Shown piece by piece: positions 1 to 5,888 of a stretch of 9,091 nucleotides of DNA. The position numbers and the translations under genes are program-made. Origin of the DNA: Chloroflexota bacterium (lineage in GTDB: Bacteria > Chloroflexota > Limnocylindria > P2-11E); NCBI GenBank assembly GCA_016875665.1, contig VGPA01000049.1, positions 1 through 9,091 on the forward strand, read 5' to 3'. The notes beneath the pieces are model-generated. The model saw only the letters and a list, made by a program, of their open reading frames with translations. It was not told where the DNA came from and ran no database searches. The stretch's first letter is position 1. Each line of letters opens with the position of its first letter.

Positions 1-270
1 GACCGGATCGCGGCGGAGGCCGCGCTCCCGCCGGAGCGGCGCCCCGTGCGGCGTGAGCCGCGCCGCCCCGTGACCTTCCAGCTGCGCGAGACCACGATCG
101 CCTTCGCCATTTGGCTGGTGGTGGCGATCGTGCTCGGCGCGGCCGCGGGACTTCCGGCCGGCGTGAACGTGGGCGTCGCGGTGTTCGCGGCATTCATGCT
201 CGCGACACTCACCGTGACCGGACGCCACATGATGTTCCGCCTCAGCGGAACCGACGAGGACGACGCCTGA
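1..270 (+). CDS. Small two-helix membrane protein, possibly cut by left edge
   Basis: The frame is open from the first base to a TGA at 268-270, so this may be the C-terminal part of a gene starting outside the window. Alternatively it is a short protein starting at GTG 46 (74 aa) or GTG 70 (about 66 aa). Two hydrophobic stretches, TIAFAIWLVVAIVLGAAAGL and GVNVGVAVFAAFMLATLTVTG, are separated by a short loop and predict two transmembrane helices. An Arg-rich N-terminal flank suggests that end is cytoplasmic, and the tail is acidic (DEDD). I recognise no family or catalytic motif, so its function is unknown. The start is undecided because no clear ribosome binding site precedes either GTG. A hairpin follows the stop directly, which suggests that transcription of this gene is separate from the next cluster. 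Confidence 0.5.
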   Translation, partial: DRIAAEAALPPERRPVRREPRRPVTFQLRETTIAFAIWLVVAIVLGAAAGLPAGVNVGVAVFAAFMLATLTVTGRHMMFRLSGTDEDDA

Positions 271-289
271 TTTCGGGGAGAACCCGAAA
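271..289 (+). terminator. Terminator-like hairpin
   Basis: TTTCGGG (271-277) and CCCGAAA (283-289) form a perfect 7-bp stem with a 5-nt loop, directly after the stop codon at 268-270. No T tract follows, so an intrinsic terminator is possible but not certain. The position between the first gene and the likely promoter of the next cluster supports a transcriptional boundary. Confidence 0.4.
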
Positions 290-299
290 AGTCCCGTGC

Positions 300-305
300 T
301 ACCTT
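300..305 (+). promoter_or_regulatory. Putative -10 element, leaderless start
   Basis: TACCTT fits the TAnnnT -10 pattern and ends exactly 7 nt before the ATG at 313. Transcription would therefore begin at or next to the start codon, giving a leaderless mRNA. No convincing -35 box is visible and no Shine-Dalgarno precedes the ATG, which fits this reading. It is inferred from sequence pattern only. Confidence 0.4.
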
Positions 306-312
306 GAGGCCA

Positions 313-1014
313 ATGCGAGAAGGGCGACTCGACATCCCCGGCTTGATCGACGCCGGGAGCCTTGATGCCCGCACGGCGGCGCTGTGCACGCTCGTCCTCG
401 AGCGGCACGGCTCGCTCGTCATCGCCGCGGGACCGCAGCGAGCCGGCAAGACGACGACGCTCGAGGCGCTGCTCGCAACGCTGCCCGCGCGAATCCGCCG
501 GATCGATCTGGCGGGCGAGAGCGAGCGATTCGCATTCGCCGCGACCGCCGATCCAACCTCCACCTTGCTCGTGGCCGCGGAGCTGTCCGACCACCTTCCG
601 GGGTACACCTGGGGCAGACCGGGTCGGCGTACGTTCGAGCTGCTGCGCCAGGGCTACGCGCTGGCCGCGACGATGCATGCCGACGGCGTCGCGGAGTGCG
701 GGGCGATCCTCACACAGGACCTGGGCGCGCCGGCGGCCGATGTGGCACGGGTCGATCTGTTCGTCCTGCTCCGCGTCTACCGGACCGGCCGCGACCAGGT
801 CGCGCGGCGTCTCGTCGCCGTCTCGCGCCTCGCCGCGGCCGGGGACACGCTGCGGGAGACGCGCCTGGTGACGTACGACGAGACCCGCGATCGGCACATC
901 CACCATCAGCCCGAGCAGCACGACGCGGTCTCGCGCGCCGCGCTGGCGGAGCGAACGGCGGAGATCGAGGCCGGGCGCGGAGGCAACCTCGCGCTGGGAG
1001 GTACGACGGCATGA
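313..1014 (+). CDS. Stand-alone GspE/PilT/CpaF-like ATPase domain
   Basis: This 233-aa protein resembles the C-terminal ATPase domain of type II secretion/type IV pilus motors. Visible elements are a Walker A, GPQRAGKTT (40-48, Lys46); a Walker B-like LLVAAELSDH (85-94) with Glu90 and Asp93 in the places of the family's E and D; and a His box TMHAD (120-124) matching the TLHAN motif of PilT/GspE. The usual N-terminal domain (N1E/PAS-like) and zinc-binding module of GspE are absent, and the last 60 residues are hydrophilic with no recognisable domain. ATG 313 is preferred over TTG 304 because a -10 element sits 7 nt upstream of it. The stop overlaps the next start by ATGA (1011-1014), so the gene is translationally coupled to the MoxR-like ATPase. 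There are no pilin or secretin genes here, so a pilus role is not supported. The family assignment is fairly firm; the function is unknown. Confidence 0.7.
   Translation: MREGRLDIPGLIDAGSLDARTAALCTLVLERHGSLVIAAGPQRAGKTTTLEALLATLPARIRRIDLAGESERFAFAATADPTSTLLVAAELSDHLPGYTWGRPGRRTFELLRQGYALAATMHADGVAECGAILTQDLGAPAADVARVDLFVLLRVYRTGRDQVARRLVAVSRLAAAGDTLRETRLVTYDETRDRHIHHQPEQHDAVSRAALAERTAEIEAGRGGNLALGGTTA
996..1001 (+). promoter_or_regulatory. Ribosome binding site for the MoxR-like gene
   Basis: GGGAGG lies inside the end of the upstream gene, 9 nt before ATG 1011. It supports that start over the much longer upstream open frame, which is an out-of-frame shadow of the preceding gene. Confidence 0.6.
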
Positions 1015-2408
1015 TCCACAGATCCGCGACCATCGGTGCGCTGCGCGAGACCGGCTACCAGCCGCGCTCGGTGAAGGCCGAGCTCCGGGCCAACCTGATC
1101 AAGGCACTCGCCGACCGCAAGCCGATCTTCGGCGGCATCGCGGGCTACGAGCAGACCGTCATCCCCCAGGTCGAGAACGCGCTGCTGTCCGGGCAGGATG
1201 TGATCTTCCTCGGCGAACGCGGCCAGGCGAAGACGCGCATGGCCCGCCAGCTGACCGGGCTCCTCGATCCGGCGGTGCCGGCGATCGCCGGCTGCGAGAT
1301 CAACGACGAGCCGTTCAACCCGATCTGCGCCTCATGCCGCTACCGCGTCGCGAACGACGGCGACGCCGTGGAGCTGGTGTGGATCACCCCGGACCAGCGC
1401 TACAGCGAGAAGCTGGCCACTCCCGACATCTCGATCGCCGACCTCATCGGCGAGGTCGACCCGATCAAGGTCGCCGAGGGCCGCTACCTCTCCGACGAGC
1501 TGACCATCCACTATGGGCTGCTCCCCCGCACCCACCGCGGCATCTTCGCGCTCAACGAGCTCCCCGACCTCGCCGAGCGCGTGCAGGTCGGTCTCCTCAA
1601 CGTGATGGAGGAGCGCGACGTTCAGATCCGCGGCTACAAGGTGCGTCTTGCCCTGGACCTTTTCGTCGTGGCGTCGGCGAACCCTGAGGACTACACCAAC
1701 CGCGGCCGCATCATCACCCCGCTCAAGGACCGCTTCGGCTCGCAGATCCGCACGCACTACCCGCGCGAGATCGCGACCGAGGTCGGGATCATGGAGCAGG
1801 AGCGGAGCCACTTCGTGGACGAAGGCCGCACGACCGTGGTTCCCGGCTACATGAAGGAGATCCTCGCCGAGCTGTCGCAGCTGGCGCGCAAGTCGCCCGA
1901 GATCTCGCAGCGCTCCGGTGTGTCGGTGCGCGTGACGATCTCCAACTACGAGAACCTCCTGTCGAGCGCGCTCAAACGCTCGCTCGCCGTGGGCGAGACC
2001 ACCGTGGTGCCCCGGGTCAGCGACCTCTCGGCCATCGTGGCGTCGACCGCGGGCAAGATCGAGCTCGAGACCGCGGGAGACCTCTCGGAGGAAAAGGTCA
2101 TCGACCGGCTCGTGCAGCGCGCCGTGCTCAACGTCTTCAACCGCACGTTCTCGCTGGTCGAGTTCGAGAGCCTGCTCGGCGCGTTCGCCAAGGGGGCGAC
2201 GATGCACGTCTCCTCGACGCTGGCGAGCCAGGAGTACGTGAAGCAGGCGCTCCAGATCCCCGGCATGAAGGGCGCGGTCGCCAAGGTGCGCGCGGCCGGC
2301 AACCCCGGCGCCGTCGCCGCCGCCGTCGAGTTCGTCCTCGAGGGCCTGCACCTCAACCGGAAGCTCAACAAGGACCGCGGGCAGGCCCGCGCGACCTTCC
2401 ACGCATGA
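1011..2408 (+). CDS. MoxR/Mg-chelatase-I-like AAA+ ATPase
   Basis: This 465-aa AAA+ protein belongs to the MoxR/BchI-like group that acts with VWA-domain partners in protein remodelling or metal insertion. Visible motifs are Walker A GERGQAKTR (68-76, Lys74), Walker B region GIFALNEL (177-184), sensor 1 VASANPEDYTN (220-230) and an arginine-finger-like LKDRFG (238-243). Walker B has Asn182 where most AAA+ proteins have Asp, with the catalytic Glu183 kept. Between Walker A and B lies a longer than usual spacer that includes Cys95, Cys107 and Cys110, which could bind a metal. Length and neighbour match the mycobacterial pair Rv0958/Rv0959 as I recall it. The gene overlaps the upstream ATPase and the downstream VWA gene by 4 nt each, so the three proteins are probably made in fixed ratio. 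There are no chlorophyll genes here, so a true Mg-chelatase role is unlikely. Confidence 0.88.
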   Translation: MIHRSATIGALRETGYQPRSVKAELRANLIKALADRKPIFGGIAGYEQTVIPQVENALLSGQDVIFLGERGQAKTRMARQLTGLLDPAVPAIAGCEINDEPFNPICASCRYRVANDGDAVELVWITPDQRYSEKLATPDISIADLIGEVDPIKVAEGRYLSDELTIHYGLLPRTHRGIFALNELPDLAERVQVGLLNVMEERDVQIRGYKVRLALDLFVVASANPEDYTNRGRIITPLKDRFGSQIRTHYPREIATEVGIMEQERSHFVDEGRTTVVPGYMKEILAELSQLARKSPEISQRSGVSVRVTISNYENLLSSALKRSLAVGETTVVPRVSDLSAIVASTAGKIELETAGDLSEEKVIDRLVQRAVLNVFNRTFSLVEFESLLGAFAKGATMHVSSTLASQEYVKQALQIPGMKGAVAKVRAAGNPGAVAAAVEFVLEGLHLNRKLNKDRGQARATFHA

Positions 2409-4429
2409 GTCTCGACCATCTCTGGGGCGAGGAGCACCGGTATTCCCGCTGGGATGGGACCCAGCGGCTCGACGCCCTCGAGGCCGACGAGCTGCTCAAC
2501 TCGATGAGCGACGAGCTCCTGTCCGGAAGCGATCTCGAGGACGCGCTTGCCCGCCTCTCCCGTTGGGGCATCCCTGACCGCCTCGAGGGGATGCAGGACC
2601 TCCTCGAGAAGCTGCGCGCGGCGCGGCAGAAGCGCGCCGAGCGCCACGGTCTGTCGGGGATCTTCGACGAGCTGAGGAAGAAGCTCGACGAGGTGAAGCA
2701 GCTGGAGCGCGAGGGACTGGACCGCCGGCGCAGGAGCGAGGCCCCCACCCCCGAGCTCAAGGCTGCGATGGAGAAGCTCGCGACCGCACGGACCGCCCAG
2801 CTCGACGCGCTCCCCGAGGACTTCGGCCGCGCGGTGCGCGCCCTCAAGGACTACGAGTTCGTGGAGCCCAAAGCGGCCGAGAAGTACCAGGAGCTGCTCC
2901 AGCGGCTCCAGGAGCAGGTGCTCGGCTCCTACTTCAAGGGGATGCGCGACTCGCTGAAGGGCATGACTCCGGAGCAGGCGGAGCGCATGCGGCAGATGGT
3001 CCGAGACCTCAACCGCGCGCTCCGCGAGCGGATGGAGGGCGGCAACCCCTCCTTCGAGGACTTCCAGCGGAAGTACCCGGAGCTCGCCGGCCGGGCGAAG
3101 GACTGGGACGACCTGATGGAGCAGATGGCTCGGAGCATGGCCGCGATGCGCTCGCTGATGAACAGCATGTCGCCCGAGATGCGGCAACAGCTCGACGACC
3201 TGCTCGGTGCCGCGTTCAACGACCCGGGCCTGCAGGAAGCGATGAACGAGCTCGGCGAGACGCTCGCCGAGCTGATGCCCGGGATGATGGAAGGGCAGGA
3301 GCACTCGCTCGGCGGCGACGAGTCGCTGTCCCTCGGCGAGGCGCTGCACCTCATGGACGAGATGAATCGCCTCTCCGACATGCAGGACACGGTCCGCTCC
3401 GCGCGGACGCAGGAAGACCTCGGGGAGCTCGACGCCGAGGAGGTCGAGCGGCTCGCCGGTCGGGGAGCGCGCCAATCGCTCGAGCAGCTGCGCCAGATGA
3501 CCCAGCTCCTCGAGGAGGCTGGGCTCATCCGCAAGGACGGTGAACGCTACGAGCTGACCCCCCGCGGGATCCGCAAGATCGGGCAGCGCTCCCTCGAGGA
3601 GATCTTCGCCCACCTCAAGCGCGACGCCTTCGGCAAGCACCCGGTCGGCGCGCGCGGACGCGGCGGCGATCCGACCGATGAGCTGAAGACCTACGAGTTC
3701 GGCGACCCGTTCCTGCTCGACCTGCCCGGCACCATCCGCAACGCGGTGATCCGCGAATCCGCGGAGCGGAGGGGAACAGCGAGCGGCGGGGCGCGGACGC
3801 CGGTCCGGCTCGCGCCGGCGGACTTCGACGTGTGGCGCACCGAGCTGCTGACCCAGTCGGCCACGGCGATCCTCGTCGACGTCTCGCGCTCGATGCTCTT
3901 CCGCGGCTGCTTCCTCGCCGCGAAGAAGGTGACGCTCGCGCTCGACTCGCTGATCCGGTCGACCTTCCCGAAAGACGACCTCTACATCGTCGGGTTCTCC
4001 GGCTATGCGCAGGAGCTGAAGCCCTCCGACCTGCCGCGCCTGACCTGGAATGAGTACGTCTACGGAACGAACATGCAGGCGGCGTTCGAGACGGCGCGCA
4101 CGCTGCTGTCGCGCTCACGCGGCAAGAACAAGCAGATCCTCATGATCACCGACGGCGAGCCGACGGCGCACGTCGAGGACGGGCGGCTGAAGTTCTCCTA
4201 CCCGCCCACGCGCCGCACCTTTGAGGAGACGCTGCGCGAGGTCGTGCGATGCACGCGCGAGGGAATCACGATCAACACGTTCATGCTCGCGCGCGGCCAC
4301 TACCTGATGGACTACGTCAACCAGATGTCGAAGATCAACCACGGGCGCGCGTTCTACGTCGAGCCGGACAAGCTGGGCGAGTTCGTGCTCGTCGACTACG
4401 TGAACAACAAGCGGCGTCGCGTGGCCTGA
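2405..4429 (+). CDS. VWA-domain protein with long Met-rich helical N-terminal region
   Basis: This 674-aa protein is the likely partner of the preceding AAA+ ATPase. The C-terminal part is a von Willebrand factor A domain with a complete MIDAS: DVSRS (492-496), Thr555 in a YGTN loop, and Asp583 in ITDGE. It should bind Mg2+ and a partner protein through it. The first 480 or so residues are mostly charged helix, probably coiled coil in part. Residues 180-326 contain 19 methionines. Residues 368-402 (LLEEAGLIRKDGERYELTPR onward) resemble the recognition helix and wing of a winged helix. There is no signal peptide or membrane segment, so it is cytoplasmic. The start ATG overlaps the upstream stop (ATGA, 2405-2408) and has no Shine-Dalgarno, which fits coupled translation. 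Its architecture resembles BchD, CbbO and ViaA only in the VWA part; the size resembles Rv0959. Substrate unknown. Confidence 0.85.
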   Translation: MSLDHLWGEEHRYSRWDGTQRLDALEADELLNSMSDELLSGSDLEDALARLSRWGIPDRLEGMQDLLEKLRAARQKRAERHGLSGIFDELRKKLDEVKQLEREGLDRRRRSEAPTPELKAAMEKLATARTAQLDALPEDFGRAVRALKDYEFVEPKAAEKYQELLQRLQEQVLGSYFKGMRDSLKGMTPEQAERMRQMVRDLNRALRERMEGGNPSFEDFQRKYPELAGRAKDWDDLMEQMARSMAAMRSLMNSMSPEMRQQLDDLLGAAFNDPGLQEAMNELGETLAELMPGMMEGQEHSLGGDESLSLGEALHLMDEMNRLSDMQDTVRSARTQEDLGELDAEEVERLAGRGARQSLEQLRQMTQLLEEAGLIRKDGERYELTPRGIRKIGQRSLEEIFAHLKRDAFGKHPVGARGRGGDPTDELKTYEFGDPFLLDLPGTIRNAVIRESAERRGTASGGARTPVRLAPADFDVWRTELLTQSATAILVDVSRSMLFRGCFLAAKKVTLALDSLIRSTFPKDDLYIVGFSGYAQELKPSDLPRLTWNEYVYGTNMQAAFETARTLLSRSRGKNKQILMITDGEPTAHVEDGRLKFSYPPTRRTFEETLREVVRCTREGITINTFMLARGHYLMDYVNQMSKINHGRAFYVEPDKLGEFVLVDYVNNKRRRVA

Positions 4430-4458
4430 CCTCGCGGGCGCACCGTGCCGTTCCTCGG

Positions 4459-4464
4459 TATGCT
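4459..4464 (+). promoter_or_regulatory. Putative -10 element, leaderless start
   Basis: TATGCT ends 7 nt before ATG 4472, the same spacing as at 300-305, again predicting a leaderless transcript. It is part of the 14-nt sequence TATGCTCGCGTCGA (4459-4472), repeated exactly at 6206-6219 in front of the GYD gene. No clear -35 box is seen. Confidence 0.45.
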
Positions 4465-4471
4465 CGCGTCG

Positions 4472-4744
4472 ATGGCGGATCTCCACGCGCAGGTCGCGGC
4501 ACGCATCGCCGAGATGGCGCCGCGTCTCCAGCGGACCGGCGCGACTCTCGAGCTGGTCGACGTCCAGGACGGCATCGCGCGTGTCCGGGTCGCGCTGACG
4601 CGGCCACAGTCGAGCCGCCTCGTCGTGTCCCTCCAGGTGAAAAGCGGCATCGAGCGCGCGCTCCGCGCGTCGGTGCCGGGCCTGCGCGGCGTCGAGGCGA
4701 TCAACCTGCCTCCCCACACCCGCGAGGGCTGGGATCTTACCTAG
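4472..4744 (+). CDS. Nfu/NifU C-terminal-like domain protein lacking the CxxC motif
   Basis: This 90-aa protein aligns without gaps to the NifU C-terminal (Nfu) domain: GATLELVDVQDGIARVRV (23-40), then a stretch matching the cluster-binding loop, then VKSGIERALRASVPGLRGVE (56-75). Nfu proteins carry or deliver 4Fe-4S clusters through a CxxC held between two subunits. Here those cysteines are replaced by Gln46 and Arg49, and the protein has no cysteine at all, so it cannot bind a cluster in the usual way. It may be a structural, regulatory or repurposed relative. The start at ATG 4472 is chosen because of the -10 element just upstream; ATG 4460 and GTG 4445 are possible but add residues outside the domain. 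Its end overlaps the convergent DUF309 gene by 8 nt. The fold assignment rests on pattern recognition and should be confirmed by profile search. Confidence 0.6.
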   Translation: MADLHAQVAARIAEMAPRLQRTGATLELVDVQDGIARVRVALTRPQSSRLVVSLQVKSGIERALRASVPGLRGVEAINLPPHTREGWDLT

Positions 4745-5180
4745 GGAAGCCTGCTCCTGGCCCTGGCCTTTCCGTGAGCTCAGCCGTACCCAGCCACGCG
4801 ATCGAAGGGGCCGCGATGCTCGCCTCACCGCCCTGCTCGAGCTCGCGCAGCACAGGCATCGTGTCCGCGACGAGCCGCCGCACGTCCACCCGCTGACAGC
4901 CTTCGTCGCCGTACGCGGTGAGGCGGCGGAGGCCTTTGCGAATGAGCGCGATCGCCCCGTGCCGGTTCCCCTGCTCGCGGTGGTAGAGCCCGACGCCGAT
5001 CTGGAGGATGCCGTGGTAGAGGTCGCGCACCGGACCGGGCTGCTCGTGCCACAGGTCTTCGAGCACCTCGTGCTGCTCGAAGAACTTGCCCTCGTTGAAC
5101 AGCGCGACGCCCTCGCGGAGGCGGGGCGGCGGCGCGAGCTCACAGCCGGCGCGCGACCCGGTCGGCGGGGCCTTCCTAAT
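4737..5180 (-). CDS. DUF309 family protein, non-canonical start
   Basis: This frame encodes a DUF309 (PF03745-type) all-helical protein of unknown function. The family signature FNEGKFFEQHEVLEDLW is at residues 28-44, counted from the proposed start, followed by a second helical stretch, GPVRDLYHGILQIGVGLYH. No in-frame ATG, GTG or TTG lies between the upstream in-frame stop (5202-5204) and the signature. The first GTG (5064-5066) falls inside the signature at HEVLE and would delete half of it. The best remaining candidate is ATT at 5178-5180, which overlaps the TAG stop of the upstream gene by one base (ATTAG) and would give 147 aa by coupled translation. Alternatives are a frameshift joining it to the upstream gene, or a base error. 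The coding region itself looks intact, with family-like length. The end overlaps the convergent Nfu-like gene by 8 nt. Confidence 0.75.
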   Translation of the reverse strand: MRKAPPTGSRAGCELAPPPRLREGVALFNEGKFFEQHEVLEDLWHEQPGPVRDLYHGILQIGVGLYHREQGNRHGAIALIRKGLRRLTAYGDEGCQRVDVRRLVADTMPVLRELEQGGEASIAAPSIAWLGTAELTERPGPGAGFPR

Positions 5181-5544
5181 GCGCGGCTGCGTGGCCTTCC
5201 TTCAGGTGCCCGCGGAAGCGCAGCTCGTCGTCGATGAACTCGCGGACGCCCGCCTCGGCGAAGCCGGCGCTCAGGGACTCGAGGCGGTCGGAGTGGACGA
5301 CCACGATGCCGTTGGGCTCCCGCAGGTCGTGGCCCGCGGCGAGGAAGCCGTGCGGAACCTGGTAGACGCGCAGGTACTGGAAATGCCAGATCGGCCCGGT
5401 CTGGCCGAGAAGGCGTCCGTCGAATCGGATGCGGTCGGGACGCTGCTCGACGATCGACGTGCGCATGCCGATCTCACGGGACGCGGTTGCGCGCTCCTCA
5501 TCGGAGGCATCCGCGGGGAGCGGGAAATCGACCGAGTCGCTCAT
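5176..5544 (-). CDS. Hypothetical protein, 122 aa
   Basis: I do not recognise this family. The sequence looks like a real soluble protein of mixed strand and helix: a polar N-terminus (MSDSVDFPLPADASDEE), a central part rich in aromatic and small residues (GPIWHFQYLRVYQVPHGFLA, 50-69), a strand-like GIVVVHSD (79-86), and a C-terminal REFIDDELRFRGH (101-113). It has no cysteine, signal peptide or membrane segment. ATG 5544 is preferred to an upstream GTG at 5577 because a -10-like TATCAT lies just upstream and the extra residues look random. It is the first gene of a two-gene unit with DUF309, its stop touching the proposed ATT start, and it diverges from the ferredoxin gene. Codon use resembles the neighbours. 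Confidence 0.65.
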   Translation of the reverse strand: MSDSVDFPLPADASDEERATASREIGMRTSIVEQRPDRIRFDGRLLGQTGPIWHFQYLRVYQVPHGFLAAGHDLREPNGIVVVHSDRLESLSAGFAEAGVREFIDDELRFRGHLKEGHAAAH

Positions 5545-5555
5545 CGGTGAGGCCG

Positions 5556-5565
5556 ATGATAGCCT
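5556..5565. promoter_or_regulatory. Overlapping divergent -10 elements
   Basis: ATGATAGCCT reads TATCAT on the minus strand (5561-5556), about 11 nt before the hypothetical gene's ATG, and TAGCCT on the plus strand (5560-5565), about 34 nt before the ferredoxin ATG. The two hexamers share two bases, so polymerases could not occupy both at once. Only pattern evidence; no -35 boxes are clear. Confidence 0.35.
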
Positions 5566-5581
5566 TGCCCTAGTCACCAGC

Positions 5582-5588
5582 GAGGGAG
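5582..5588 (+). promoter_or_regulatory. Ribosome binding site for the ferredoxin gene
   Basis: GAGGGAG lies 11 nt before ATG 5600. Together with the conserved MTYVITEPC N-terminus it fixes the start there, not at the far upstream ATG of the open frame (5429). Confidence 0.6.
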
Positions 5589-5599
5589 TTCAGACCGGA

Positions 5600-5845
5600 A
5601 TGACGTACGTGATCACCGAGCCGTGCATCGACTTGAAGGACGCGAGCTGCGTGGATGTCTGCCCCGTGGACTGCATCTATACGACCGATGCCGACAGGCA
5701 GTACTTCATCCACCCTGACGAGTGCATCGATTGCGGCGCGTGCGAGTCGGTCTGCCCGGTGAGCGCGATCTTCCCCGAGGACGCGGTCCCGGACAAGTGG
5801 AAGAGCTTCATCGAGAGCAACAAGGCCTACTTCGAGAAGAAGTAG
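5600..5845 (+). CDS. fdxA: Seven-iron (3Fe-4S/4Fe-4S) ferredoxin
   Basis: This 81-aa protein is a small soluble electron carrier of the bacterial 7Fe ferredoxin type, close in pattern to mycobacterial FdxA. By comparison with Azotobacter ferredoxin I, Cys9, Cys17 and Cys52 should hold the 3Fe-4S cluster; Cys21, Cys42, Cys45 and Cys48 should hold the 4Fe-4S cluster; and Cys25 corresponds to the conserved free cysteine. The motifs are CVDVCPVDCIY (17-27) and CIDCGACESVCPVSAIF (42-58). The C-terminal helix is short and charged (to EKK), as in other family members. The start is supported by a Shine-Dalgarno and the near-invariant MTYVITEPC. It is a single gene between divergent and convergent neighbours, so its redox partner cannot be read from context. 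It could supply electrons to radical-SAM enzymes such as LipA, but that is inference. Confidence 0.93.
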   Translation: MTYVITEPCIDLKDASCVDVCPVDCIYTTDADRQYFIHPDECIDCGACESVCPVSAIFPEDAVPDKWKSFIESNKAYFEKK

Positions 5846-5846
5846 G

Positions 5847-5868
5847 CCGGGGCTCGCCCGGAGCGAGC
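5847..5868. terminator. Possible bidirectional terminator hairpin
   Basis: Two alternative hairpins start right after the ferredoxin stop: CCGGG (5847-5851) with CCCGG (5857-5861), and GCTCGC (5852-5857) with GCGAGC (5863-5868), each with a 5-nt loop. They lie in the 43-nt gap between convergent genes, where a shared terminator is expected. There is no T tract on either side, so confidence is low. Confidence 0.35.
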
Positions 5869-5888
5869 GGACGTCGTCGCGCGTTCGG

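Noticed and set aside
304..312. TTG start three codons upstream for the PilT/GspE-like ATPase
   Set aside because: The TTG overlaps the proposed -10 element; ATG 313 is the better codon at the right distance.
384..1010. N-terminal extension of the MoxR-like protein upstream of ATG 1011
   Set aside because: The extension is Arg/Ala-rich and lies out of phase over the Walker A-containing ATPase gene; a ribosome binding site and ATGA overlap support 1011.
1946..3640. 564-aa open frame on the minus strand opposite the MoxR/VWA genes
   Set aside because: It spans two well-supported plus-strand genes, has low-complexity Leu/Glu/Arg composition with no family motif, and is typical of antisense frames in GC-rich DNA.
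1011..4429. Photosynthetic or cobalt-type metal chelatase
   Set aside because: The AAA+/VWA pair resembles chelatase subunits, but no large subunit (BchH/CobN) or tetrapyrrole gene is nearby and the VWA partner has a different N-terminal region.
4115..5143. 342-aa minus-strand open frame over the VWA, Nfu-like and DUF309 genes
   Set aside because: It is out of phase with the DUF309 signature, Ser/Arg-rich, and crosses three better genes.
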